NCBI GenBank assembly: GCA_050953085.1
Contig: JBMNLX010000005.1
Span: forward strand, 62,001 to 126,000
Direction of reading: 5' to 3'
Source: UBA3946 sp002385755
GTDB taxonomy: Bacteria; Bacillota_I; Bacilli_A; ML615J-28; CAG-698
Length of the DNA stretch: 64,000 bases
This document shows, piece by piece, positions 33,992-43,109 of the stretch; positions within the stretch are counted from its first letter, which is position 1, and each line of letters opens with the position of its first letter. The notes beneath the pieces were generated by a model. It saw only the letters and a program-made list of their open reading frames with translations, was not told the DNA's origin and did no database searches. The position numbers and the translations under genes were made by a program.

Positions 33992-35824
33992 TTATTCGGG
34001 ATGATAATCAAGATTATACGAGGAATTCATGCGATGAAGCATATTCTTGATTTCTTGATTGCTGGCTCGGTCAATAATCCCGTTTATTTCTTCGATGTAT
34101 TTTTCAATATTAACGATTTCTTTTTTTTCTTCGATATAGATTTTATTATTCGCGGTTTTAATGTTCTTGCTTACGTCAAGCAATAATTCCTCGAAAAGCT
34201 TTTCGCCCGGGCGCAGGCCGATAAATTCAATCTTGATATCACGGTTGGGAATCAACCCGGCAAGCCGGATCATTCGATCGGCCAAATCAACAATTTTAAC
34301 GGGCTCGCCCATATCTAAAATAAATATCTCCCCGCCTTTGGCGTAAACCGCGGACTGTAAAATCAGGCTAACGGCCTCGGTAATCGTCATAAAGAACCGG
34401 GTAATTTCGGGATGAGTTATCGTTATCGGCCCGCCTTCCTCGATTTGTTTTTTGAAAAGCGGAATGACGCTGCCGTGACTGCCGAGAACGTTCCCGAAAC
34501 GGACGGCGGCGTAATCGGTCGCGCTAATCGAGTCAAAATACTGCACGATTTGCTCGCAAATAGCTTTTGTGGCGCCCATCACGTTCGTCGGCCGAACCGC
34601 TTTGTCGCTTGACACCAAAATCATCTTCTCGCATTGATATTCGTCGGCGATTTTCGCGACATTATATGTTCCGAGAATATTGGTTCTGATCGCCTCAACC
34701 GGATTAAATTCCATCAGCGGAACGTGCTTGTAAGCGGCGGCGTGGAAAATAAGCTGCGGCCGGTAACGATCAAAGACATCTTTTAACCGCTTGTAATTAT
34801 ACACGCTGCCAATAATCACGACCAAGCGGGTTGGGAGTTTCTCGAGCTTGATTCTTTTCTCCAGTTCGATTTGCGTTTCATAAGTCGTGTTTTCATAAAT
34901 GTCGAACATGACGAGCGTATGAGGGTTCAGACCCAGGATTTGATGGCATAATTCCGAACCGATTGAACCCCCGGCGCCGGTGACGATAACCGACTTGCCG
35001 CGGATAAGTTGATTTAGCCCGTCATTGTCCAGTTCGATCACGCCCCGGTTTAATAAATCCTCGATTTTTACATCGACGATTTTCCGGTAGTCATCCGATT
35101 CCACTTCAAGCATCAAAGGCAATCTTTTTATTTTAACGCTCTTCGTCGAGATAATTTCAATAATCTCGCTTAATCGTAATTTGTTAATATTGGCGATCGC
35201 AATAATTACTTCTTTAATTTTATATTTATCGATATATTCCGGAATATTGGAAATCGGTCCCAAAATCGGAAGCCCGTTTAGGCGATTATATTTCTTTTCC
35301 GGGCTGTCATCAACAAAGGCGATAATTTTATTGTGAAGACGGTCGTTCTTCTGAACTTCTTCATAGACAAATTTTCCCGCTGAGCCAGCGCCGATAATGA
35401 GCGTGTTTATGTATTTGTTGCCGTTGGAGAAATAACTGCGCGTCACAAGCCAACTGTAAATCCGCCGTATGAAGCGAACAAGCGTCATCAATAATACTTC
35501 CAAAGGCGTCGAATAGAAAAAAATAACCCATTCTATATCATACCCGATGACATCAAGCAAGAAAAAAATAACGACATTGCTAATAAATACAGCGAAACAA
35601 ATGCGGAAGAACTCGTTCGCCCCGACATGCTTGAGGAGCATGTTATATAAGCGGAACAACGCGTACACCCCGATTTTAATGGATGTCGCTATAAGAATTA
35701 TAATAAAAAAGGGATCCGATATTTCTTCGGCGATTAAGCGCATGCCTAAAAAAAATGTGAAAAATATAATCGCGATATCGCCGAGAACCAAACCCAATAT
35801 TTTAAAGAACGTTATTTTTCTCAT
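33992..35824 (-). CDS. Nucleoside-diphosphate-sugar 4,6-dehydratase, membrane-bound (FlaA1/PglF/CapD type)
   Basis: A 610-residue protein with four N-terminal helices (to about residue 125), a CoA-binding-like Rossmann domain with IGAGSAGKFVYEE, and a second Rossmann/SDR domain with VTGAGGSIGSELCHQIL. The catalytic region reads SSDKAVRPTNVMGATK; the usual YxxxK Tyr is Met here, as in PglF/CapD-type 4,6-dehydratases. It probably converts UDP-GlcNAc to the 4-keto-6-deoxy sugar. It heads the cluster, with GAGGCG upstream. Confidence 0.92.
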   Translation of the reverse strand: MRKITFFKILGLVLGDIAIIFFTFFLGMRLIAEEISDPFFIIILIATSIKIGVYALFRLYNMLLKHVGANEFFRICFAVFISNVVIFFLLDVIGYDIEWVIFFYSTPLEVLLMTLVRFIRRIYSWLVTRSYFSNGNKYINTLIIGAGSAGKFVYEEVQKNDRLHNKIIAFVDDSPEKKYNRLNGLPILGPISNIPEYIDKYKIKEVIIAIANINKLRLSEIIEIISTKSVKIKRLPLMLEVESDDYRKIVDVKIEDLLNRGVIELDNDGLNQLIRGKSVIVTGAGGSIGSELCHQILGLNPHTLVMFDIYENTTYETQIELEKRIKLEKLPTRLVVIIGSVYNYKRLKDVFDRYRPQLIFHAAAYKHVPLMEFNPVEAIRTNILGTYNVAKIADEYQCEKMILVSSDKAVRPTNVMGATKAICEQIVQYFDSISATDYAAVRFGNVLGSHGSVIPLFKKQIEEGGPITITHPEITRFFMTITEAVSLILQSAVYAKGGEIFILDMGEPVKIVDLADRMIRLAGLIPNRDIKIEFIGLRPGEKLFEELLLDVSKNIKTANNKIYIEEKKEIVNIEKYIEEINGIIDRASNQEIKNMLHRMNSSYNLDYHPE

Positions 35825-35901
35825 ACTTTCGCCTCTATTATTCTTTCATATATTATACCAATAATTTGGGTGAAAAACAATAGTTATTAATTTATAACAT
35901 A

Positions 35902-35935
35902 AAAAAACATCCCCGATAAAACGGGAACGTTTTTT
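35902..35935 (-). terminator. Terminator of upp
   Basis: Minus strand AACGTTCCCG, loop of about six, CGGGGATGTT, then a T-run; two G-T pairs in the stem. Confidence 0.65.
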
Positions 35936-35936
35936 C

Positions 35937-36566
35937 TTATTTCGTTCCGAACAAGCGATCGCCGCAATCCCCGAGTCCGGGAACGATAAAACCGTGTTCG
36001 TTTAGCTTTTCATCCAAGGCAGCTAAGAAAATATTGACGTCGGGATGAGATTGTTGGATTTTACGAACTCCTTCCGGCGCGCCAACCAACCCGACATAAC
36101 TAATGTCGGTAACGCCTTTGCTTTTCAAAATATCTATGGCATGCTTGACGCTGCCACCGGTCGCGAGCATTGGGTCGACGACCAAAACGGAGGCTTCCGA
36201 AACGATCCCCGGCAATTTCGCATAGTACTCGTGCGGCTCAAGCGTCCCCTCGTCGCGGTAAACGCCGATGTGCCCCACTTTTGCCGTCGGGATTAATGTC
36301 GTAATGCTATCGACCATTCCGAGGCCAGCCCGTAAAATGGGCACGATAACCACTTCTTTGGCCAGGACATATACTTCGGCTAACCCAACCGGCGTCTTCA
36401 CGCTCATCTTTCGGGTCGGGAGATCTCTCGTAACTTCATAAGCCATCAACATCGCGACTTCGGCGACCGTTTGCCGGAAATCCTTGGTTCCCGTCTTCTC
36501 GTCACGGATTAAAGCCAATTTGTGATGGATCAACGGATGATTCAAAATAATTAATTTCCCACTCAT
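35937..36566 (-). CDS. upp: Uracil phosphoribosyltransferase
   Basis: This 209-residue salvage enzyme makes UMP from uracil and PRPP. Recognisable are HPLIHHKLALIRDE, PILRAGLGMVDSI, the PRPP loop VVDPMLATGGSV and the C-terminal PGLGDCGDRLFGTK, all standard. It overlaps rpiB by four bases (ATGA). In Bacillus upp and rpiB (ywlF) also lie close, with glyA between, which is missing here. Confidence 0.97.
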   Translation of the reverse strand: MSGKLIILNHPLIHHKLALIRDEKTGTKDFRQTVAEVAMLMAYEVTRDLPTRKMSVKTPVGLAEVYVLAKEVVIVPILRAGLGMVDSITTLIPTAKVGHIGVYRDEGTLEPHEYYAKLPGIVSEASVLVVDPMLATGGSVKHAIDILKSKGVTDISYVGLVGAPEGVRKIQQSHPDVNIFLAALDEKLNEHGFIVPGLGDCGDRLFGTK

Positions 36567-37006
36567 AATTCTTTTTCCCTTTCTATAATCATATCGACTC
36601 GTCTTTTATGCCTGCCGCCTTCAAAATCGGTATTTAAAAAGGTCTCCACAAAAAGACAAGCGTCCTCAAAACTAGTGTAATCCGCTGCCAGGCAGATGAT
36701 ATTACAGTCGTTATGGGCGCGAGCGGAAGCCGCGGTTTTTTTATTTCCGACCAGGCCGGCGCGTATTCCCGGATATTTGTTTGCATAAATAGACATGCCA
36801 ATTCCGGTTCTGCAAATCAGAATCCCGTAGTCGGATGATTTGTTAATGACGTCTTCGCAAACAAATCTCCCGTATACCGGATAATCAACGCTTTCAACGC
36901 TCGGACAGCCGTGATCGACTACTTCATACCCGCGTTCACGCAAATAATCGACTAAGTCAGTCCTCAAATTGAATCCGCCGTGATCGCTAGCGATGCTGAT
37001 TTTCAT
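36563..37006 (-). CDS. rpiB: Ribose-5-phosphate isomerase B
   Basis: A 147-residue LacAB/RpiB family sugar isomerase with IASDHGGFNLR, VDYPVYGRFVCEDV, LICRTGIGMSIYANK (active-site Cys) and ARAHNDCNIICLAADY. It interconverts ribose 5-phosphate and ribulose 5-phosphate in the pentose phosphate pathway, supplying PRPP precursor for the following upp. GAGGTG lies ahead of the ATG. Confidence 0.93.
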   Translation of the reverse strand: MKISIASDHGGFNLRTDLVDYLRERGYEVVDHGCPSVESVDYPVYGRFVCEDVINKSSDYGILICRTGIGMSIYANKYPGIRAGLVGNKKTAASARAHNDCNIICLAADYTSFEDACLFVETFLNTDFEGGRHKRRVDMIIEREKEL

Positions 37007-37109
37007 TTATTCACCTCTTTAGTTAGTAATTATACCACAACACTTTATGTTTTTCCACAAAAAAATAAATTTTATGCCATGGGAATACGAAATGTTTTAT
37101 TTATTAAAT

Positions 37110-37141
37110 AACGAGCCAACATAAGTTTCTGTTGACTCGTT
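37110..37141 (-). terminator. Hairpin after luxS
   Basis: Twelve-base arms AACGAGCCAACA (37110-37121) and TGTTGACTCGTT (37130-37141) with one mismatch-type wobble, just past the luxS stop. The following minus-strand sequence is AT-rich but not a pure T-run. Confidence 0.6.
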
Positions 37142-37144
37142 AAT

Positions 37145-37627
37145 TTATGACTCGCAATAATAACTCAGTCTGCTTTCGTCAATATTTTTTAAAGTCTCCA
37201 AATAGCAACCCGCGTAATGTTTCGCCTTTTCCAAACTCATATCCCGATAGTTTCCGCACTCTTCCGGCTTCGCTCCCGGTATTTCCCCTTGATACCTCAC
37301 GATAAAATCAAAAAGCTCAATAATTAACGGAAGAACAGCCGTTGAAGTCAAATTTCCATGGAGAATGAGATAAAAACCGGTTCGACACCCCATCGGTCCG
37401 AAGTAAATAACCTTGTCACTCCACTCCTGATGATTACGAAGATAAACGGCACCCAAATGTTCGATGGCATGAATGCCATCCGTATCAAGCACGGGTTCTC
37501 TGTTGGGGGCAGTCATGCGAATATCAAAAGTTGTGAGAACGACATTATTCAAATAATCTTTTCTTGAAACATAGAACCCGGGTTGAAGCGTTAGATGGTT
37601 AACGGTAAAGCTGGGTATGTTATTCAT
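37145..37627 (-). CDS. luxS: S-ribosylhomocysteine lyase LuxS
   Basis: LuxS splits S-ribosylhomocysteine into homocysteine and the AI-2 precursor DPD, part of the activated methyl cycle. The 160-residue protein has the metal motif HAIEHLGAVYLRN, the FGPMGCRTGFY catalytic Cys loop and the second Cys/His region ECGNYRDM. The start is ATG 37627 behind GGTGATAATT. No pfs or metK gene is nearby, so a signalling role cannot be inferred beyond the enzyme itself. Confidence 0.95.
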   Translation of the reverse strand: MNNIPSFTVNHLTLQPGFYVSRKDYLNNVVLTTFDIRMTAPNREPVLDTDGIHAIEHLGAVYLRNHQEWSDKVIYFGPMGCRTGFYLILHGNLTSTAVLPLIIELFDFIVRYQGEIPGAKPEECGNYRDMSLEKAKHYAGCYLETLKNIDESRLSYYCES

Positions 37628-37642
37628 AATTATCACCGCGTT

Positions 37643-38065
37643 TCATGCTATATCATATTTTAAAACGACCGCGTTTTTAAATTTTGTGTCATTAAGATTA
37701 ACTTCATCAATGTAAACGTCATTATTCTCAATTTCATAAAAGCCAATATGCTTAAAGATAATCCTGGCCTCTTTTTTTACAACGATCGCAATCAAATGTT
37801 TTACAGCCTTTTTTTTGGCTTTGTTAACAATTTTCTCGAACAATTCCATAATCAAATCATCAGTTATCGATTGGCGAAAAATAAAATAACGAATCAGGGC
37901 GTTGTCATTAAATTCTTCGAAAGAAAGCGTGCCGATGATTTGCTTGTCATATACGAATTCGCCGTTCATTAACGCTTCTTCGTTTATATCGCCAATGAGC
38001 GACACTTCTTTAAGGAATTCCGCAACATCGTTTTTGTTTTCCTCATTGACCGATATAATCTCCAA
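37643..38065 (-). CDS. GNAT-like protein of unknown function
   Basis: A 140-residue protein with the outline of a GNAT acetyltransferase: a beta strand IIGTLSFEEF, then ALIRYFIFR, an amphipathic helix and the late KKEARIIFKHIGFYEI. The acetyl-CoA loop is not well conserved, so catalysis is uncertain. I put the start at TTG 38065, six bases after GAGGTG. It lies between spoIIR and luxS and may be co-transcribed with spoIIR. Confidence 0.65.
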   Translation of the reverse strand: MEIISVNEENKNDVAEFLKEVSLIGDINEEALMNGEFVYDKQIIGTLSFEEFNDNALIRYFIFRQSITDDLIMELFEKIVNKAKKKAVKHLIAIVVKKEARIIFKHIGFYEIENNDVYIDEVNLNDTKFKNAVVLKYDIA

Positions 38066-38095
38066 AAAATTCACCTCAAAAACAATATATGCGTC

Positions 38096-38587
38096 TTATC
38101 CTCCTAAAAGAAGTTTTTTTAATTTCTCCCAGAAATAAAATTCATATTCAATATCGCCGCTTTCGGCATCCTCAAACGAGATTCCGTGATAATCGGGATA
38201 AAGCAGGCTCCACCAGTTCTTGCCTTCGCCCTTTCCGATTACGACCAATAAAGTCCGGTATTTACCGCCGGGAATCACTCGGCCGTTTATTGTCTTCGCC
38301 GGGTACTTAATTTTTTTGATCGATAACAGATAATTATCATGACGCAGGACCCTTTTAACGTCGGCTTCCAAAATATCGATATTTGCGATTACCTCGCCGG
38401 CAATATCGTTTTGATCGAAGCCGGCGATCCTTTTTTGTAACGCGCTGACAACGGCCATTTTTTCGTTTTGATCGGCCGATGAGTCGCTATTGGCGATGAC
38501 GCGGATTCTAAATTCGTTGTTTTCCTCCGGGATAAGCAAGATGATGGCTATAATGACGATAACAATTAAAAATACCTTTTTGCGCAT
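38096..38587 (-). CDS. spoIIR: Stage II sporulation protein R
   Basis: SpoIIR is the forespore signal that activates the protease SpoIIGA across the septum, releasing SigE. The 163-residue protein has an N-terminal signal/anchor helix and the family hallmarks FRIRVIANSDSSADQNEK, the GGKYRTLLVVIGKGEGKNWW segment and LLYPDYHGISF. AAAGGTGAT sits ahead of the ATG. In Bacillus spoIIR also lies in the prmC-tsaC (ywlC) neighbourhood, so the location supports the call. It looks full length. Confidence 0.94.
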   Translation of the reverse strand: MRKKVFLIVIVIIAIILLIPEENNEFRIRVIANSDSSADQNEKMAVVSALQKRIAGFDQNDIAGEVIANIDILEADVKRVLRHDNYLLSIKKIKYPAKTINGRVIPGGKYRTLLVVIGKGEGKNWWSLLYPDYHGISFEDAESGDIEYEFYFWEKLKKLLLGG

Positions 38588-38630
38588 ATAATCACCTTTT
38601 TATATTATTGGTGATTATTGCCATTTTATA

Positions 38631-39182
38631 CTATAATTTTATGCTTCCCTCTCTGATAACCACTATGTCGCCCCCCGCTAAATCGACCACAGTGGAAGGC
38701 TCGCCGAGCAAATCCCAGGGGTCGCTGATAAAATAATCAATGTCGTTCCCGAACCTGCTTTCGATTTCCTCATAATCATTCAATTCCGGTTCGCCGCTTT
38801 CGTTAACGGAGGTTGTGGCTAACGGCCCGAAACGGGAGAGCAAACGCAGGGCGGGCAGACAATCGGGCATCCGGAACGCGACTTTATTTTTTCCGGCGGG
38901 AAAAATGATCGTCAGAGGACCGGGCCAGAAACGTTCTATGAGATCACTTGCAAGGGGCGTGATTTCAATCCCCAGCGCTTTGATTTGCTCGATGCCGCCG
39001 CACAGATTAGCGATCGGCTTATCGCCGCGACGGTTTTTGAGACGAAATATTTTCTCGATCGCTTCCCGGTCATCATACAGGGCTCCGATCCCGTAAACCG
39101 TGTCGGTGGGAAAACAAATTACCTTTCCGCGCAAGTCGGCCTTGTTTAATTTTATAATTTCGTCTACTCGGATTTTTTCCAT
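38631..39182 (-). CDS. tsaC: Threonylcarbamoyl-AMP synthase (Sua5/YrdC family)
   Basis: This 183-residue protein makes threonylcarbamoyl-AMP for the t6A37 modification of ANN-reading tRNAs. It has GKVICFPTDTVYGIGALYDD, KNRRGDKPIANL and FWPGPLTIIF, then ATTSVNESGEPELNDYEEI and a C-terminal STVVDLAGGDIVVIREGS. It lacks the extra Sua5 C-terminal domain, as YrdC-type. The start lies within the 3' end of the upstream gene. Confidence 0.92.
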   Translation of the reverse strand: MEKIRVDEIIKLNKADLRGKVICFPTDTVYGIGALYDDREAIEKIFRLKNRRGDKPIANLCGGIEQIKALGIEITPLASDLIERFWPGPLTIIFPAGKNKVAFRMPDCLPALRLLSRFGPLATTSVNESGEPELNDYEEIESRFGNDIDYFISDPWDLLGEPSTVVDLAGGDIVVIREGSIKL

Positions 39183-40150
39183 AGTTCGCTTACTTCATAT
39201 AAATAATCATCTTGGGTGATTGTTTTTTGCTCCTTAAGGCGCATTAACTCCAACATGATTTTATTCTTTTCTTCAGAATCTATAATCCGATAATCGGTGA
39301 TAAATCCCAATTCCTGCAAATGTTTTTTTATATTGAAGTCGCTTCTTACATCCTCGTCGCGAGCCCACGAATAATGAGGAACGTAGTTTTCCGCGTATGT
39401 TCCCGTTGTGGCTTCGCCGCTGTCCTCGTCTTCCGTCAAACTTTCCGCCTCGGCGGGGAAATATTCTTCCAATTCATTTTCTTTTTCTTGCAGGCTTTTT
39501 TCCACCGAGAGAATGAATTCCTTAAAGTTGAAAACATTCTTTTTCCGTTCGGATTCGGAAAACATGCCTTTGCGCTTTTTGTAATAAATCAATATCACTA
39601 ACACGCAAGCGATAATAATCACCGCCGCAACAATCGCGATAATTCCCAACGGAGGAATAACGGCGCTTCTTAACGGCAACAGTTTTGCGGTTTTTATGCC
39701 GTTGCCTTGGCCTTGTTGTAAATCGGAGAGATTACTAAACTCTTCCGGGGAAAAGACTTTTATATTTTTAAAATCGTCAGTCCCCAAGGATTGCCGGATA
39801 TTATTTTTATCATAAACGACAAGGGAAAATACGTCGCCGCTTTTCAGCGACAGAGCCACGACCTGCACGTCGTTTCGAGAGTTTGTCTCCAGACGGTATA
39901 ATTTATTGTTTAACTCAATCCGCAATTGATAATCTTTGGGCGTTTCGTTATAGAAACAGATAGCGTAATAGACTTTATCGTTGAATACGCCGTAATAAAC
40001 TTTGATCGCGTAATTGACGCCCGAATATTCGTCTCCCAACAAGCGATATTCCTCGTATGCGTCGCTAACTTTTTCATCAAATTCTGTTATAAAATCATCG
40101 CGAAACGAAGACATCGCGATTAGCGATAATGTCAATAAGATATATTTCAT
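39164..40150 (-). CDS. Single-pass membrane protein of unknown function
   Basis: A 328-residue protein with an N-terminal signal-like helix (MKYILLTLSLIAMSS), a ~150-residue extracytoplasmic beta-rich domain, one membrane helix (PLGIIAIVAAVIIIACVLVILI, about 168-190), and a cytoplasmic tail with an acidic linker followed by a C-terminal helical segment. No family recognised. It is embedded between prmC and tsaC with tight spacing (the tsaC start overlaps by 19 bases), so it is likely expressed with the tRNA-modification and release-factor genes. AGAGGT precedes the ATG. Confidence 0.65.
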   Translation of the reverse strand: MKYILLTLSLIAMSSFRDDFITEFDEKVSDAYEEYRLLGDEYSGVNYAIKVYYGVFNDKVYYAICFYNETPKDYQLRIELNNKLYRLETNSRNDVQVVALSLKSGDVFSLVVYDKNNIRQSLGTDDFKNIKVFSPEEFSNLSDLQQGQGNGIKTAKLLPLRSAVIPPLGIIAIVAAVIIIACVLVILIYYKKRKGMFSESERKKNVFNFKEFILSVEKSLQEKENELEEYFPAEAESLTEDEDSGEATTGTYAENYVPHYSWARDEDVRSDFNIKKHLQELGFITDYRIIDSEEKNKIMLELMRLKEQKTITQDDYLYEVSELWKKSE

Positions 40151-40159
40151 ATTAAACCT

Positions 40160-40996
40160 CTAATCAGTTTTTATAATCATAACCCGATCGCGGTCGCTTA
40201 AGTCTTTTTCGACCGTCGCGCGGCCGGCAAGCCCCGATTTTGCCGCCAACGCCATGATCTCGTTTTTTTTGTTCGCGGGAATCTCCAAAATAATTATCCC
40301 CGCTTTTTTAAGATACCCCCGCGCCTCATCAAAAATCCGCGAATAAAAACGCAGACCTTGATCCGGCGCGTATAGAGCGCCGGGCGGCTCGTTGTCGCGA
40401 ACGATCGGCTCGGCTTCGTGCTCGCCAGCCAAATACGGGGGGTTGGAGACAATAGCGTCATATTTTCCGGTAACTTCAGCAAATAAATCGCTTAAGATAA
40501 AACTTATTTCAAGATTATAATCCCGCGCGTTCTCGGCGGCCGTTTTCAGCGCCGCGGGCGAGATGTCGACCGCCGCGATATTGCTCGCCGGCAGGTTTTT
40601 CTTCAGCGCCAAGGCAATCGCGCCGCTCCCGCAGCAAAGATCCAATATCGCCGGGTTATCATACCCGCGCAACCGGTCGAGGGCAATATCGACCAATATT
40701 TCCGTCTCCGGCCGGGGTATCAACACCGACTCGTTCACCTTAAGTCTCAGACCATAAAAATGGGCGAAACCGAAGATATATTGAACCGGGATATTTTTCT
40801 CCGCGTAAGCGGAAAAATTCTTGATTATTTTTTCGCGCGTTCCCGCGGGCGTCGGCGAATCAAAATTCATAATAAGTTCGCTAAGAGTAAACCCGGTCGT
40901 TTCCAAAATAATAATTTTTACCGCGCTTTCCTCTTTCCCGAGAGTATTCGCTTTTTCTTTAAGCTCGTTGTACAGCCGTCGATATGTCATCGTCAT
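40160..40996 (-). CDS. prmC: Peptide chain release factor N5-glutamine methyltransferase
   Basis: PrmC methylates the Gln of the GGQ motif in release factors. The 278-residue protein has the N-terminal helical domain (TYRRLYNELKEKAN), the linker IPVQYIFGFAHFYG, the SAM motif ILDLCCGSGAIALAL and the catalytic NPPY (IVSNPPYLAG). It is encoded with its substrate prfA, with alr inserted between. The ATG at 40996 overlaps the alr stop as ATGA; an alternative ATG at 40990 fits its GGGGA site better. Confidence 0.93.
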   Translation of the reverse strand: MTMTYRRLYNELKEKANTLGKEESAVKIIILETTGFTLSELIMNFDSPTPAGTREKIIKNFSAYAEKNIPVQYIFGFAHFYGLRLKVNESVLIPRPETEILVDIALDRLRGYDNPAILDLCCGSGAIALALKKNLPASNIAAVDISPAALKTAAENARDYNLEISFILSDLFAEVTGKYDAIVSNPPYLAGEHEAEPIVRDNEPPGALYAPDQGLRFYSRIFDEARGYLKKAGIIILEIPANKKNEIMALAAKSGLAGRATVEKDLSDRDRVMIIKTD

Positions 40997-42012
40997 TCCC
41001 CGACATATCTTTTATCCGCAATGTTTAACATGCAGAGAATCTCGTGCGGTACGGTATTTAAATAACTAGCCATCTCGCTCACCGTAAGCTCAGGCGATGT
41101 AATAATGAATTCCGTTTCGGTATCAACAGTCTCGTCAACCCGGGCAAATAAGTGATTCATGCATACCTTGCCGACGGTCGGGAAACGTTTCTTGTTCGCC
41201 ATAACGGGAAAACCCGCGAGACTCCGTCGAAAACCGTTATAATAACCAATCGGAAGAACGGCGATGATTTCGTCCGCTTGGGCGCGATACGCGCGGTCAT
41301 AACCGACGGTCTCGCCTTTTTTTATTTTCCGGACGGCCAGCGGTTTTGTGATGATTCTTATTATTTGCTCCGTGTTTTGCTGCGCGCCGTAAAGATCAAT
41401 ACCGACGCGAATATAATTTCCGCATGCGATCGAATCGTAAGTGATGCTGGCCGCGCAATGAATACATTCGAATTTCTGCTCGCCTATATACTCGGCAAAT
41501 TTTTTTTCCTGAAGCCGGGCGTTTTCCTTATCGGTAAAATGCGTGTATATGCCTTCGGGACGAAAAGCGGGATTTCCGGCAATGAGCCGATAAGACTCCC
41601 GGTATTCCGCTATATCGGAAAACCCGAGGCGATTCATCCCGGTATCGATTTGAAAATGAACCTTGACGGGACGTTTGAAAGAATAAGCGCGCAAACCTCT
41701 GGCTTCTTCAAGCGAATTGACGGTTATCGCGAAATTCCCATACCGATCGACCAAAGGGTAGTCGGCGGGGTCTATGCCGTTTAAAATCAAAATGTCAGCA
41801 TCGATCCCGGCGTCGGCCAAACGAATGGCTTCCCGAATGTCGACGACCGCCATCAGGGAAATGCCTTGCTTGGATAAGAATCGGGCGATCCGCTCGTCTC
41901 CCAAACGGTAGGCGTCGCTTTTAATAACCGGGATCACTTTCTTCCCGGATGCTTTGGCGACCTTCTCGAGATTATCTTTAAGCTTTCCTAAATCGATTTC
42001 GATATACAGCAT
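40993..42012 (-). CDS. alr: Alanine racemase
   Basis: This 339-residue PLP enzyme supplies D-alanine for peptidoglycan. The PLP lysine is in VIPVIKSDAYRLG (family usually VxKxxAYGxG), the PLP/substrate region in HFQIDTGMNRLGF, the IRVGIDLYGAQ segment follows, and the second catalytic Tyr is in ETVGYDRAY. The protein is a little shorter than usual (about 370). It lies between prfA and prmC, an uncommon insertion into that pair. Confidence 0.92.
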   Translation of the reverse strand: MLYIEIDLGKLKDNLEKVAKASGKKVIPVIKSDAYRLGDERIARFLSKQGISLMAVVDIREAIRLADAGIDADILILNGIDPADYPLVDRYGNFAITVNSLEEARGLRAYSFKRPVKVHFQIDTGMNRLGFSDIAEYRESYRLIAGNPAFRPEGIYTHFTDKENARLQEKKFAEYIGEQKFECIHCAASITYDSIACGNYIRVGIDLYGAQQNTEQIIRIITKPLAVRKIKKGETVGYDRAYRAQADEIIAVLPIGYYNGFRRSLAGFPVMANKKRFPTVGKVCMNHLFARVDETVDTETEFIITSPELTVSEMASYLNTVPHEILCMLNIADKRYVGE

Positions 42013-42026
42013 AAACGACTCCGGTT

Positions 42027-43091
42027 TTATTTTGCCTGCGCGAGCATTTGCTTTTGGTTTTCAAGCAACAAAGCGTCGATAATAATATCCAATTTACCTT
42101 CCATTATCCGGTCAAGTTGTTGTACGGTAAGGCCGATCCGATGGTCGGTAACCCGGTTCTGCGGGTAATTATAGGTTCTTATCTTCTCGCTGCGGTCGCC
42201 ATGGCCGATTTTCGCCAGTCTTTCCTGCCCCTCTTTCTCCAACTGCTCCTGGAGCAGGCGGTCATAGAGGCGGGTCCGCAGCATTTTTAAGGCGTTGGCT
42301 TTGTTTTCATGCTGCGATTTCGCGTCTTGGCACGCCGCGACCACGCCCGTGGGGATATGCGTGGCCCGGACGGCGGATTTAGTCGTATTCACGCTTTGCC
42401 CGCCGGGCCCGGAAGAGCAATATACGTCGATCCGGACATCGGCCATGTTAAGTTCGAAGTCAATCTCATCGGCCTCGGGCATTACAAGCACCGTGGCGGT
42501 TGAAGTGTGAATCCTGCCCTGCGATTCGGTAACCGGAACCCGTTGAACGCGGTGCGCTCCCGATTCGTATTTTAATAACGAATAAACGCGGTCGCCCTCG
42601 ATTTTAAATTCTATCAAGGAAAAACCGCCGCGTTCGGCCTCATAAGCGCTTAACACTTCAATCTTCCAGCCTTTTTCGGTGGCGTACCGCGAATACATCC
42701 GGAATAAGTCGCCCGCGAAAATATTGGCTTCGTCCCCTCCGGCGGCGCCCCTTATTTCCACAATAACGTTCTTTTCGTCATTGGGGTCTTTCGGCAGCAA
42801 AAGAATTTTCAATTCCTCTTCTAGCTCTCTTGTCCGCAAATTCAATTCTTCTTTTTCGGCGCGGGCAAGCTCGGCGATTTCTTTATCCCCGGAGCCCGCC
42901 AGTTCCTGAAGATCGGCAATCTGTTTTATGGCGATCTTATATTCGCGATATAAGTGCACCGTTTTCTCAAGCGCGCGCTGGCGGCGCATTAATTCCGTCA
43001 TTTTTTTTATATCGCTTATGACTTCCTCTTTTTGCAAGTCTTCATTAATCTTCTCATATTCTTTTTCCAGTAATTCAAGTCTTTCTTGCAA
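42027..43091 (-). CDS. prfA: Peptide chain release factor 1
   Basis: RF1 reads UAA and UAG and triggers peptide release. The 354-residue protein has the codon-recognition PVTES motif in RVQRVPVTESQGRIHTS, the GGQ loop SSGPGGQSVNTTKSAVR and a C-terminal VTDHRIGLTVQQLDRIMEG. I chose TTG at 43091, six bases after AAGGGGTG, so the protein begins MQERLELLEKEYEKI, matching the usual RF1 start. The PrmC partner is two genes downstream. Confidence 0.96.
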   Translation of the reverse strand: MQERLELLEKEYEKINEDLQKEEVISDIKKMTELMRRQRALEKTVHLYREYKIAIKQIADLQELAGSGDKEIAELARAEKEELNLRTRELEEELKILLLPKDPNDEKNVIVEIRGAAGGDEANIFAGDLFRMYSRYATEKGWKIEVLSAYEAERGGFSLIEFKIEGDRVYSLLKYESGAHRVQRVPVTESQGRIHTSTATVLVMPEADEIDFELNMADVRIDVYCSSGPGGQSVNTTKSAVRATHIPTGVVAACQDAKSQHENKANALKMLRTRLYDRLLQEQLEKEGQERLAKIGHGDRSEKIRTYNYPQNRVTDHRIGLTVQQLDRIMEGKLDIIIDALLLENQKQMLAQAK

Positions 43092-43109
43092 ATTGTTCAC
43101 CCCTTATTA

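Noticed and set aside
38588..38640. A GCATA ... GGCAATAATC pattern ahead of spoIIR resembling a SigF promoter
   Set aside because: The spacer is 17 bases and the last position does not fit; the match is no better than chance in AT-rich sequence.
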